Assembly: GCA_030765045.1 (NCBI GenBank)
Contig: CM060962.1
Location: forward strand, 95,659,412 to 95,723,411
Direction of reading: 5' to 3'
Origin: Tenodera sinensis
Lineage: Eukaryota; Arthropoda; Insecta; Mantodea; Mantidae
DNA: 64,000 bases
Part shown: in pieces, positions 45,383-58,219 of the stretch
Layout: every line of letters starts with the position of its first letter
Numbering within the stretch: position 1 is the stretch's first letter
The notes under the pieces: generated by a model
The model's database searches: none
The model's input: the letters and a program-made list of their open reading frames with translations, nothing else
Told to the model about the DNA's origin: nothing
Made by a program: the position numbers and the translations under genes

Positions 45383-45500
45383 GAGAAGGGGGTGATGTAG
45401 GAACTAAGCAGTGTTAAATCAAATACTGCAACAGTTGGTAGTATTGTGTTCTCTAGTTTTGTGAACAGTGTAACTTTCATTTGTTTGTGTGTAAAAGGTA
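45383..45500 (+). mobile_element. Polypurine tract and 3' LTR start (gypsy)
   Basis: GAGAAGGGGG (45383-45392) is followed at once by TGATGTAGGAAC, the expected layout of polypurine tract then LTR beginning with TG. About 108 bp of LTR remain before a giant AAT array replaces or interrupts it. Confidence 0.65.
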
Positions 45501-46073
<573 letters not shown>

Positions 46074-46405
46074 TACGTTAAAACCATAAAATGTGAGTTT
46101 GTATTAAAAGTAAATTAATAGCCAGAGAACCTAAGAGATTCCTCTCAAACAACGTTCTCTTCGCGTGTTCAAGAGAAAAACATGAATAGCGATTTGCCAC
46201 TTGAAAAATAGTGAAGTATTTCGAAGCTCAAATCAGTAACGCACAAATTTGACACAAACTGTGTGCTTTAATGGGATCTATATATTTCGTGACTCAAGTA
46301 TTGTCTATTTCTTAACGTTTAACAATTACACAAAAGTAACTCAGGATGAATAGAACTTCACGGGTTATTCGCATTTTATTTACCATGAAAATATCTTAAA
46401 CGTAT

Positions 46406-47012
46406 TGTACAATTTCACACTTTGATAAATCCCACTTCTGACACGAGTGCGGCAATAACAGAAGTGCAGTCCAGTTATTTCTTGTCACTTTATTTTCTTC
46501 TAACTTAATTCACAAAAGACAGGTCTCTTTTACTGGCGTTAACACAGTCTACATTCCTTTCTTGACCTTGCGACTTACAGATGTGGAGTCCTCTCGTAAC
46601 CTTGTTGCACAATCGTCTGCCTTTCAGTTCTTCTGTCTTAAAAACACTAACTCTGACGATACGACCACTCAACACTCTTTAACGGTGCTTCCACTCACTG
46701 AAAGCTGCCAAACTGATTGACTAAAAACTTCTTGCTCTCTAGTGCTGCGCAAGCTCTCATACTGGCAACGACGTAGCCACATCTTTCCAGAAAATTCACC
46801 TTTTCTGGAACTTTCCGGCAGCCACAAGATTCACGAACACTCTTGAAAGCCCATTTTGTTTCTGGCGCCCTGGTTGTTTCCACATGTTTGCTCGCGTGAA
46901 TTGCGTTGGGCAGCTTGGCCTTGAGCGCCTTTGATAGGCGCCATCCCTGGTATGTGATGTGAGGTAGGTTGACCAGGACCGTCCTTTGTTGTGCGCCATG
47001 GCTGGCGTCACA
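46406..47012 (-). mobile_element. Solo LTR, family L, copy 1
   Basis: 607 bp beginning TGTACAAT and ending GGCGTCACA on plus. Flanking 4-mers GTAT (46402-46405) and TTAT (47013-47016) differ at one base, compatible with a decayed duplication. On the minus strand it runs TGTGACGCC to TTGTACA with an AATAAA signal at 46489-46494, about 80 bp before its 3' end. Related LTRs lie at 19.8, 44.0 and 51.3 kb. Confidence 0.75.
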
Positions 47013-47189
47013 TTATGGTATTTTCATCAAAATATTGAGTCATTTTTTAGAAAAATAAAAGGTTTTCCATATAAAGAACAGCTTTGGGTGGGGGCTTCCT
47101 TGGAAAATCTTCGTGCCGCATCCTTTGAATGTGAAGTTGCTGAATTTAAATACCAAATGTTTGTTTTTCTGTTATGCTGGTTATGCTAG

Positions 47190-47306
47190 TCTCTCTCACT
47201 CAATCACTCACTCATTCACTCACTCACTCACTCACTCACTCACTCACACACTCACTCACTCACTCACTCACTCACTCACTCACTCACTCACTCACTCACT
47301 CACTCG
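47190..47306 (+). repeat. (CACT)n microsatellite in repeat K
   Basis: About 28 CACT units with ATTC and CACA variants. Confidence 0.96.
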
Positions 47307-47385
47307 CTTTCTCTTAAAGTGAATTCTTTGGATTTTGGGAACCTCCAAAGTTGCATTTCCGATGAAATCTCTGTATCAAATTCAT

Positions 47386-48377
<992 letters not shown>

Positions 48378-49064
48378 GTGGATTAAATGTTTGTAGACAT
48401 CATGACACTGCAACCTGAAGACGATGGAGTCCTTGGGTTTACTGATTACATATTGGAAAACTGTGTCGCGTGTGATGCAAGGTTTCCCCAGTATCATCTG
48501 AGCCGAGTTCAACGTTTCGTCATGTAGAATTACAAATCCTTGCGAATCATTTCATTCACGTCTAAACGGGCTATTTTATATGCTTCATCCTAATATTTTT
48601 ATAGAAACTCTAAAGAACATCCAAACTGAAACATGTGAAACTCAGAAGCCGACAACTAAGTCAGGAGATAACGAAAGAGAAAGATGATTTCCTAAAAATG
48701 AAAGTATGGCACTGTAGAAAAGCTCCATCACCAGCTTACAATCCATGATGGCAATTTCATTCTGTTTCTCTTCAGTGTAAGGGTTAATGACATATATTTC
48801 ATTACGTCAGATGAAAGTTCCAATATCAATAAACTATAAGCTTTACAAGCAATTTTGACCATACCTGTAACAACTCATATAAAAGTATATTATTTAGTAA
48901 TAAACATGTTAATACATAGTTACCGGCAATCCTAAGTCTGCAAAATGAGAAGGAAATACTGTTTGTGTTTGTGTTTGTGTTCAACATTTCAGGGACGCTC
49001 CTCGACGATAAACTAAAACCTCCAGGGCCGCACATAGACTGGATATCGGACTATGCGCCGCACA

Positions 49065-49605
49065 TGAGCATCCCCGATTACAAGTTGTAAGATTTCTCAA
49101 CGCTAATTTATTTTCATTACTGATTTCTTCTCTGAGTATGCTACAAACCTTTGGGATAAGTGACTCTCCCACTCTGGCATTTAAGTCTCCTGCAATTATT
49201 ACGTTGTCTGTGTTATTTTTATCAATAGGTTTCTGCAGGGTATAACAGAATTATTAGTTTCGTCTTTCCCCCATCTTCTGGAGCGTAAATTTCTATCACT
49301 GTTAGTATGCCACCTTCTATTTCAAATCTTACCACTATAATTCTTTATTTTCAAATGCGTAACTTAGAATCCCTTTTTTCATCTTTGGTCTACCCATACG
49401 GCAACTCCTTTAACTGCTTTTCCCTTTTCTTTATTCCTGAGTAGATTATTAAACAGTCTTTATTCTCTTTAGTGCCTTAAAATGTCATTCTAGTTTCTGT
49501 GGCCACCATTATATTTATATATTTTTGTGTTAATTCCTGTGTAAGCTCCCGTTCCTTATCTTGTATTCCAATGACGTTCCAAGTAATGACAGTCAGTGCA
49601 TATTT
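49065..49605 (-). pseudogene. Non-LTR endonuclease domain relic
   Basis: On the minus strand ALTVITWNVIGIQDKERELT followed by IMVATETRM is the start of a LINE endonuclease (the W-N and E-T motifs). Further along, in shifting frames, GVAVWVDQR, a TVIEIYAPED-like block and IIAGDLNARVGESL appear in the right order. The family resembles retroelement ORFs often annotated as craniofacial development protein 2-like (RTE/BovB-type endonuclease). Multiple frameshifts and stops are present and the reverse transcriptase part is missing here. Confidence 0.72.
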
Positions 49606-49749
49606 CCTTTCTTTCCTTTGTATCTGCTTTTTGTTTAGCCTATGTCGTTTTCCAGATAAGCCTGTGAGAGTTGTGAGAAATGCTGTTTTACATGAGGGTT
49701 TCAAGTTCAGTGCACAACACCCAACTTGGAGGGCCAGACCATAGCCTCA

Positions 49750-51256
49750 TTTGCCTATTTTCGGGGTTTCTTAGGAGCCGTCATGGCTACCGTAGCCACT
49801 TGGAGTATAAACCGTACTGTTCTACTGTGAAATAATTAAGTATGCTCCCAAGCGTATTTGGACGAAAAGTGATATACAAATGTACAAGCACCGGGTAGAA
49901 AGTACACAAAAGGTTGCTGTCACTTCTTTCGTTAAAAAGTGTGCAAGTGAGTATGTATATTATTAAACGTTCAGACGACTGTCAAGGTAACCACGAGGAG
50001 CTTCGATACAAGTATTCCTTTTTTTGAAAAAGAGCCGATTAACGAGCGACACTGGATGCTTTCTGCACACAAAAAGTACACAAAAGAAAAGGAAACAAAT
50101 ACATACCTCATTTTCTGCACATGGATTTTCCCTCGTACTGACTTTACTACCTTGTGTTTTGTCGATAGCAAGCTTGCCCACTGTTTATTTCGCTAGGCAT
50201 CCTACTGGTGAATTCCTACACTACTTTTTTATTTCAGGTAGTATTTAACTTCACGGATTTTATAATGCCATCTATTGTGCTTATAACTTATAGGGAATTT
50301 ATTCTGTTTTAAATTTTTATTCCATGAATCTCCCGCCTGTCGTATGTTATTAAACTATCATCACCTCAACCTACTTTCGCTTGATTTTTTCAACTAAGTC
50401 TAATTGTCGTTGTGTTCATTTATCGCCTCACCTCTACGACGTCTTCTCTTAAGCTTTCTGGTTCCCAAAAGCATATGCAAACAAATTCACTGTTTGTATG
50501 CGACAAGTTTGTGTCCACAACCCGAGCAGTCATTTGATTTGTATACATGGAATAACGAGCTATCGTCGCATGAAAGCAACGAATAATTTATTCCAAGGTT
50601 ATATCCTTTCTGCATCGTACAACACAATTTAACGTCTAACCAGGGAATATATCTAACGACTTTATTCAGAGACCGTACAACCGGCCCCAAGAAAAACCTT
50701 TTCTTCTCTTACACAGTCGCAGTGATAGCTTCCAGTAACAAGTAAATAAAATCCGAGGATGTGATAAACGTCTTCCGTATCAATACGTAATGACATCTAA
50801 TAATTACTTGTAACCATTAATGTGATACTACTCCGATAGTAATAATAGCTTAACCGCTAGTGATGTGACTAATTATAAGTTATAACCATTACTCGGTTAC
50901 ACCTACAGGTAGATAATGTGCTGAATTATTCCTGATTTCTAATATCATGAAAATGTGAACATAATATGAAAATATAATATTCTATAGGGAGATTTTTAAT
51001 AAAAGAAAAGTGGTGACAGTTTTAAATGAGGGAAGACAGGCACTGAAAGTACAAACTAGGAATGCAAAGTCACAAAACCCGTCCTGAAACTGCTAGCCTT
51101 ACTCATAACCACTATTTCGAGGCCTTCCTACTAATAAAGATTTATTTTGAACACCTTTTTCATAGTCCATTGCGAAGACTCATTATTGACAAAAACATAC
51201 TAGGATTTCCATGTTGGTAAACCACTTTGATCCCAAAAGAGGACGTTTAAATACTG
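49750..51256. other. No gene seen
   Basis: AT-rich. Contains short open frames without recognisable domains. Confidence 0.4.
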
Positions 51257-51830
51257 TAGCGCCGGCCGCACATCAAAGTACGTTCAAGGTCAGGAACCCC
51301 ACATCACTACATTGCTAAGCAACACGCGTCCATGTCGACTAAGAGCAAGCACAATTTCCAGATAGAGAAGCTTGGATTGCCGGGCTTTTACGAGGAGCTT
51401 TGCGAAGCATCGATATTCAGAAAAATCGCCGGTACCTAATTCTCGAATACATAAGCGAGGTGATGTGGACAAGCAAGTGAGTTTTAGTGAGTTAATTTTC
51501 AGAATTAGCAAGTCAGTGAGTGAGTAGAAAAATAACAGATCAAGTTGGGGCAGTTGAGCAGTATGTTGTGTCAAGGTTAGGATAGAGCAGAACAGCTGTG
51601 AGTTGCAAGGCCACGAGTTGTGAATTGTGACTCAGTTTTAAGGGAAATAACGTGATAAAAAGTACTAGACTTGTTATTTCCCAGAGTGAGATAAAATCAA
51701 CGTGGAAGAGTGAGAATAAATAAATAGGTCTAACATGTGCATAACACCAAATTTTTATTACTTTTTTATATTCTCGTTTGTCCATTGAGTTTAATTTGCC
51801 TGCATACACTGACACACAATGACGGGTTGT
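51257..51830 (+). mobile_element. LTR family L, copy 4 (diverged)
   Basis: Starts TGTAGCGCCGGCCGCACA. It follows the L LTR start with caaag, ggtca and ccacatcac blocks, and later gtgagttgcaaggcc where copy 1 has the related GTAAGTCGCAAGG. An AATAAATAAATA polyadenylation-like run lies at 51715-51727. The right border is uncertain. Confidence 0.5.
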
Positions 51831-51904
51831 GACTATGGAAAGGAATTGACGGAGAGAGTTATGCTGCCACAGCCGAATAAAATTATTTTAGGACAAATAA
51901 GTGA

Positions 51905-52400
51905 CCTGATTCAGCAAAGATTCTACTTAGAACGGGAATAGAGCCCATACTCTTAGTCGAAAGGAGAAGTGGACGAGCAGAATAGGTTGCAGTGCTACGA
52001 ACAGTCGACGAACGTTGATCAGAGAAATATAAATGAGTGTATTTATGAATCTGGATAAGGCATTTGACACAGGCGGCTGGCAGAAATATATAGTCATTCC
52101 TAAGAAGGTTAGTGTGGATCAGAAAGAGTGAAGTGACTTACATATATAATCCCTGTATGAAACAAATAATCAAACTCAATGAGAACATAAGTCAGAAGAA
52201 AGGAGAGGCATATAACATTTTTGCCCCTATCGAGCACCATGTTCAGCAGCTACTTGGAAAATTTGGAGAACTGTTTCCAGAACAAGCATGGAGTAGCATT
52301 AGGAGTGAGTGAGTGCGTCGGGTTTAAGGGCCCGTCGACGTAGCATTAGGAGGAGTAAGAATAAACCACCTACTATTTGGTGACATGAGGCGGTTAGCAA
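51905..52400 (+). pseudogene. Non-LTR reverse transcriptase relic
   Basis: Around 51960-52070, across shifting frames, decayed EQ-x-AVLRTVDERLI-like text is followed by MNLDKAFDTGGW. This corresponds to the fingers motif and to the catalytic D-x-x-KAFD block of a reverse transcriptase. Near 52358-52385 GVRINHLLFGDM corresponds to the block that normally carries the catalytic Asp pair, reduced to G-D. Stops and frameshifts abound. A 34-bp retroposon lies within it (52306-52339). It may belong to the same LINE type as the endonuclease relic at 49 kb, but orientation is opposite. Confidence 0.55.
52306..52339 (-). mobile_element. 34-bp micro-retroposition, family J 3' end
   Basis: A 34-bp insertion flanked by a perfect 13-bp duplication, gtagcattaggag, at 52293-52305 and 52340-52352. 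On the minus strand it reads GTCGACGGGCCCTTAAACCC then CACTCACT, the same 3' terminus as 16012-16125. Confidence 0.85.
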
Positions 52401-52440
52401 CGCAGAACAAACACCCCAGGGAGCGTGTTAATGAAGCTTA

Positions 52441-53600
52441 TGTCAAAATAAAGCTGATCAGGAGCTAATTTAAAAATAAAAATTGGTAGCATATATTGTG
52501 TCACACCGCTGCAGATTTTATTGTTGATACTGTAGGAGATACTATAATTGAAATAAACGTGCATTAAGAATTGAACCGCTAAGAAATGTTCGTATTTCCT
52601 TTGTACATCTAATACTACCATCGCAGTAGGACCTGGAAGAGTAACGTTAAACACCGTGTGGTAAAATTGTGCCTTTTGATCTCTTCCCTTTCAAGCTGAT
52701 CACATCCAAGCCAAGGCTAAGCCGCTTGAACGCCCTAAGTTATGGTAGAGGTGAATGAAAAAGACAGGACTGTCGTTCGAAGGGATTGTTACTTCCGGTG
52801 AAACCAGCAAAACCTTAATAAATGTATACGCTGTTTTAAAGAAAGCGAGCTGCAAATTTGAGCTAACTTTTCTCTTTCACTGCAATAATTATTAACGTAA
52901 CCTTACAATCCTTTTACTGTATTTTAATAGTATTAACTTTATAAGAGAACAGGGACATCATATTAGACCTGACTACAAAGCTCAGTAATAACACTGAGCA
53001 GCACAGAATGATGATAAATGGAGGAAATACAAAGACTACCATTATATAATACTAAGAAAGAGAGTAAAAGAAAAGTAGACAAACACTTTGGTGGAGTGTG
53101 GAGCTGTAGGTATAATGGAAAAACTTGGAACTTACGACAAGGCGAGGAAACACGACTGGAAGTATGAACATGAAAAAGAATAGACTGGATGAGGCAGACA
53201 ATATACCTAATTATTTTATTTTAGAAAGAGCAATAAAAGAAGAACATTGCCGAAGCTATACAGGCAGAGGAAAATAAATTTACTGGGGAACCATGAGCGG
53301 GAAGCAAGTCTTGCTATAACATACATCGGTAGGAATTACTAATACAAATAATTCAGGCAGAAGCAAATACCAGATGATAGACCAGTTATATTCAACCTTC
53401 TTTCCCCGCGTACCCAAAGACAATTTTCCATTTCAGCCTGTACCTAGGCCCAGCCCTAGAGTTATGCTTAATTCAAATTACACATAAAAATATGTAAAAT
53501 AGATTGTAGCATTTATAACTTACAGAGGGGCAATTTCAAAGTCGAGTAGAAATGAACCGGGTAAACAAGAAGAGGTGGGGTATGGCCAGGCGGAATGGGA
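52441..53600. other. No gene seen
   Basis: No recognised domain; the GA-rich strand bias after 52930 continues past 54.3 kb. Confidence 0.35.
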
Positions 53601-53601
53601 G

Positions 53602-53603
<2 letters not shown>

Positions 53604-53648
<45 letters not shown>
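53604..53648 (+). repeat. (AG)n microsatellite
   Basis: About 22 AG units. Confidence 0.97.
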
Positions 53649-53649
<1 letters not shown>

Positions 53650-54391
53650 CATTACATACGTGGGTAGATTAAAACGGAAGAAGGGCGAGCAAGAAAAGTC
53701 CAGTTCGTATTTGGAAAGATATTAAATAAAAAATGTGAATATCAAATAATGAACATATGTTAACATATAGGAAGCCAAAGAAAAAAGTGAGGAAAGTGGA
53801 GGAAAATGCTCCACGCCGTGGGACAGGGAAGGGCAAGTGATCGAGTGAACTGTGTCCAGGGGTAGTAAGTAGGTGGGATCAAAATTAGAGTTTAGGGTTA
53901 ATGTCAAGTAAGTATTTAAAAAAAAAAGCCGGAGTTAAGTGAAGGAAGGAAGTGGAAGTGATATAGAGCTAAGGAGAAAATGAATAAGTGAGGTGTAAGA
54001 AATTATTAGTCAGGAAACATAAGAAAACTGATGGGGGAAATACATTTTAGAACGGAATGGGTAATCTAAAATAGTTATGATCCTAGAGAAAAGAAAGTAT
54101 AAGATAATTTGTGGAAAATAAGTGAATCAAAAATATGACAGTTAAAGAGACAGATTTGAACAAGATTAATTCACTGTAGTCAAAGAATAAACAGCACACG
54201 TCAGAAGTTATATGTAGAGAATCCCAGAGGACCGTTCCATGATAGAGGGCTAGAACCCAAGTGCATGGGCAGCCCAACATGTATATGCTTTGGTATTCCA
54301 TAAATTCATATTCATTTATAACTCATTAAATACTACAAAAAGAAGGATTACGGTGTAAATATGTAAAATAAATACAGGAAGTACGTTATAG

Positions 54392-54393
<2 letters not shown>

Positions 54394-54466
<73 letters not shown>
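54394..54466 (+). repeat. (CA)n microsatellite
   Basis: About 36 CA units. Confidence 0.97.
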
Positions 54467-54467
<1 letters not shown>

Positions 54468-56455
54468 TATAAGGATTTCTTTGTGTTTCTGACCAATTAT
54501 TGAGATCGTTGAGCTTGTTTCCTGGACACCGGCTTCTCTATTTGTGGCCGAATCTTCATTAGTGTAAAATGTGATTCTGTACTGAAGCGATTTTTTGTTT
54601 CGTTTCGATTGCTGTCAATGCAGAGAAACCCTGCTTACACAAATAAGTAGTGGGGAATGGAAGAAGGTGTGTAATGACAGTGTCATTAAGTTCAGTGTGC
54701 TCTTTGCGTACATAACCTCAAAAATCACACATTGGCACTTTTTTTTTTTTTTTTTTTCAGTAAAGTGTTAATGAAAATTTCCAAAATATTTTCTATTACA
54801 TTTATGCGAAGATCAGAGGAATTGACGGGATAATACTCGTACAAAACGGATTTGTGATCCATTTTGGTATATTATCGTCTTCTCAGTTTCTATAAAGTAG
54901 TTAAAAACAGTAACCTAAATTTTATGGGGGAATTTGATTATTTCCAGAGGTCCATCATCAATACCAACTTGGTTTGTCCAGTATGTTCAAACACAGGTTG
55001 AAAAATTGCAATATTCCCTTTATTAACACAATCAATCCAAAGTAAAATGTTCTTATAAAACACCTTTAACTACTCAGGAGCTTTAATTTTTACTATTTTT
55101 CATTTGTGATCATTCAGGAAACATATTACACAGACTACACACGTATTTTAAATTGTACGTATCCCTAAAAAGTCTCCCAGGTTGAATATGTGTGTGATAG
55201 ACAATACTACAGAAATAATTCATGTGCGTAGACAAGCAGGAAGGAAACTAAATTCAGGAAGCGGGTATGAAATGAGGAGCTTGTTGTGGGAAGACAGCTT
55301 ATTATTCATTTATATATTTGTTTGTTTCACAGTCAGGACCTTTAAAAACTGACCTGTGTAAAACATGGTGTGACCCGGCCTCTCACCTCAATATGTTACC
55401 ATGCATGCACGAGCACTCAGTGCTGCTCTGCCGGAAACAAAAACTTGCGTCGATAATCCGGTCGGATGTGCTTTAAGATTCTATAACGTTTAAGAAACGC
55501 TGTTGACCATAAATACTACACACTTCCGGAGAGACATTCCTTTATCTGTATAATAAGCCTATACTTGGAAGCAGAAAAAGTGGCCCATTCCACCAGATTG
55601 CATTACAACTGACTTGTAACAAATCGCAAGAAGTAAACATGGATCGATGAGCGATACTACTCGGTGTAAAAAAGGGAGGCAACAGAAATAACCTCTCTTT
55701 GTGAATTCTGTTCCTATTCACCTACTGCTGATCTAACGTAACTGATTAGCGATGTTACCACCACACAGTGTGCAGTTTTCACAATCTAGGTGAACAAAAT
55801 CAATTTATGACTTCTTAAGAACGGCAGATCTGAGTCACAATTTGTTTAGGGCTGTATTACGGATGTAGCGATGTATGTAGTTTATCATTGAGACAGAAAT
55901 GAGAGCTTTTAGAACAGGGTAAACATAGTGTAATCTCTCGTCAACCTCGTTCATCATTGCACGTTGTATCAGGGTGCATAAGTGAGACTGAATGCGTGCA
56001 GGGTTTTGCTTTCTCCCATTGAATCTGTTATATCAGGTATGTTCTACTCAATAACACACGCATTTATTGTGTCTTTCCATCAATTTGCCCCTTGGGGTGT
56101 CAAAATTATATAATGCATACTAGCGGACCCTACAGACCTTGTCCTGTTCAAACGTTGTACTTCAAAACATTATAGCATTTTAAAAGTAGAATATAAATTG
56201 TTTGGACCTTTTTGATTAAAACATATTTAACAAAATGATTTTTAGAATACCTGACGCCACCACGCCTACAGTTATCTCAGCTCGACCTATCAATAGCGTG
56301 TGATTGTATCCGTATACTATAAACTTGAATTTGTCAAGTAAAAGTTTCAAACTGTTTTAAATGACAGCAAGAAATAAATCAAATAAAATCATTTTCGTGA
56401 CAGATATATCCTTTAAGGTACAAAAAATAAATATTCAATTATACTTTTAATCTTA
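54467..56455. other. No gene seen
   Basis: About 2 kb of AT-rich DNA with one T run near 54740. No recognisable feature. Confidence 0.4.
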
Positions 56456-56457
56456 AT

Positions 56458-57370
56458 ACAGTAAAACCTGCCTTCAACGGATCCCTGTTAAACGGAAATC
56501 TGTCTAAAGCGGAAATATTGTATTGTCCCGTGAATTTAATGTTGAAAAACATTTTAAACTCCCTTTATTGAACGGAAACTATCTTACGTGGACAAAGGAA
56601 ATCATAGTACACCCTTTAACGGAAATTGTCCATTGTCGGATTGTGGAGTTTAGAACATTTTCAGGCACAAAACTACATCAATGAAGGGGCTTTCAATTGC
56701 AGTGCAATGGAACATGTGAACATAGACAGTGATGTGCAAACTGAAACAGACACGGTTGATATAGATGTCTTAATTGAGAATATGCGAAGTCGTATAGAAG
56801 AAGAGAAAGTGGAAGAAGATGGAGAGGAATACGTTCCTTAGTTGGAAGAAGATTGTAGGATAAAGCCTAATCGGGATGCTGTCAAAAGTTTAAAGGAACT
56901 GTAACAATTTGCCCTATGGTGAAATCACTCTATGTTTGGTGTGATTTCTCAGGCCAAAGTGCTTGTGGAAGTTGAGGAACTATGCGGCAGTGTGTCCAGG
57001 AAGTTCTACTTGGCTACTGGAAAAAATTAATGAATCGTGTATACAGCTATTTTTCGTTCATTATGTTTTGGTGTGTATTACATGTATTGCAGCACAAATA
57101 CCTAAATATACACAATAGAATAATGTACGTACATTTTTACCTCATAATGTCCATTTATGTATGTTAATGGTTTAATTTTCTTAATAGCCTAGACCAAAAA
57201 CTAAACTAAACCCCGGCGCGACAGTCCATGAAGGGCCAAGGCCTATCGCCCAGCCACTGCGTCCCCCACCTCTGCCCAATAGCCTAGACCTACCTTCGTT
57301 AAACGAAAATCTGTCTTTAACGGAAATGTTCGAGAGTCTCGTTCGATTTCACTGAAGACGGGTTTTGCTT
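56458..57370 (+). mobile_element. pogo/Tigger-like DNA transposon remnant
   Basis: Starts cagtaaaacctgccttcaac, and the GTTAAACGGAAATCTGTCT block (56489-56508) recurs, slightly changed, in the same orientation at 57300-57318. These cagtaaaacct / taacggaaa sequences resemble pogo/Tigger ends. Between them 56626-56838 is open for 71 codons with an acidic C-terminal stretch (IENMRSRIEEEKVEEDGEEY), which could be the acidic end of a transposase. No DDE motif is visible. Confidence 0.45.
57196..57277 (-). mobile_element. 82-bp micro-retroposition, family I
   Basis: A perfect 13-bp duplication, aatagcctagacc, lies at 57183-57195 and 57278-57290. The 82-bp insert has tagtccatgaagggccaagg-like sequence and, read on minus, a (TTTAG)n-like tail ending in T. 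A related piece runs off the window end at 63.94 kb. Confidence 0.85.
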
Positions 57371-57420
57371 TATTAACAGGAATACATTTTTTATTTTAAT
57401 TATATTTTATGAACAATATT

Positions 57421-58151
57421 TTAGTTAAATATATGCATTTTAAAATCAAAAGCGTCGACATCCATATTTTTTGTCGCCAAAGTAACTCGCTCACGTAGCC
57501 ACGCGTGATTAGTGTAATTAGCTTGAAAATTTGTAAATATGATTTCAATCAAATCATTTTTATCTACCATGTTGCAAAAATTGTATGTGATTTGGATTTT
57601 AATGCAATTTAAATGCTTCTTTTCCAATGTTGAGTAATTGTTCGAAGAATGTCAATGCGAATGAATCATTTTGAATTTCAAGACGTATATTTATGGTAAG
57701 GCATAATTTACTGACACTTCGCCACAGGTATGATTCTTTCAAACATGCGCTAATTTCGTCCTCATATGTAAGTACAATGACCGGCAATATCTGTCTGAAA
57801 TCACAGGACAGCAGCAGTACATCACCGAAAAGACTGGTATTATTATTGAGATCTTTCAGCGTTATTTCGAGATCTTCAAGTGAATGCTTGTGGGCTATAG
57901 TGCATCCATCCCAAATAATAATTTTACATTTTCTCAGAATTTCAGACATGCCCGAATGCTGTTACACATTTTGTCTAGATTTGTGTGAATGTTTAATGGC
58001 AACTAGAGTGCTGAATGCGCAGTCCACTCACCATCAAGCGAGATCGTTGCAATGCCTAATGAAGCAATTGCCAACGCAATATCATTATGTGATCTAGTGT
58101 GCGCAAGTATCAGTGAGATGAGGAATGTTTTGCCAGTACCACCTGATGCCT

Positions 58152-58152
<1 letters not shown>
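57421..58152 (-). pseudogene. Helitron helicase relic
   Basis: Three collinear minus-strand segments in different frames. Segment 1 (from 58152) reads ASGGTGKTFLISLI with NDIALAIASLGIATISLDG and TAHSAL, the Walker A part of a Pif1-type helicase (GGTGKT at ~58128-58147). Segment 2 (57949-57602) has LRKCKIIIWDGCTIAHK, where Walker B has D-G for the usual D-E, then LLSCDFRQILPVI with C for the usual G, and LWRSVSKLCLT. Segment 3 (57627-57421) has NFCNMVDKNDLIEIIF and NHAWLRERVTLATKNMDV. All match Rep/Hel proteins of Helitrons, which move by rolling-circle replication. The Rep nuclease part is absent; at the 5' side the gene ends abruptly in a poly-A tract. Confidence 0.85.
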
Positions 58153-58203
<51 letters not shown>

Positions 58204-58217
58204 AGAAAGAAAGAAAA
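58153..58217 (+). repeat. Poly-A / GAAA tract
   Basis: Long A run with G interruptions, directly abutting the truncated Helitron helicase. Confidence 0.93.
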
Positions 58218-58219
58218 GG

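Larger units (their letters stand above)
46190..47385 (+). mobile_element. Repeat K, copy split by an LTR
   Basis: K blocks occur before 46405 (tgctttaatgggatct, aaatatcttaaacg) and after 47013 (attttcatcaaaat, cttccttggaaaatcttc, gttatgctggttatgc, then the tail near 47330-47375). The L LTR fills the gap. At the position of the CA array in other copies there is a (CACT)n array instead. Confidence 0.78.

Noticed and set aside
46695..47011. Overlapping minus-strand frames in the L LTR
   Set aside because: They lie wholly within a solo LTR and match no protein pattern.
57693..58097. 134-codon plus-strand frame
   Set aside because: It is antisense to the Helitron helicase relic, whose motifs are clear on the minus strand.
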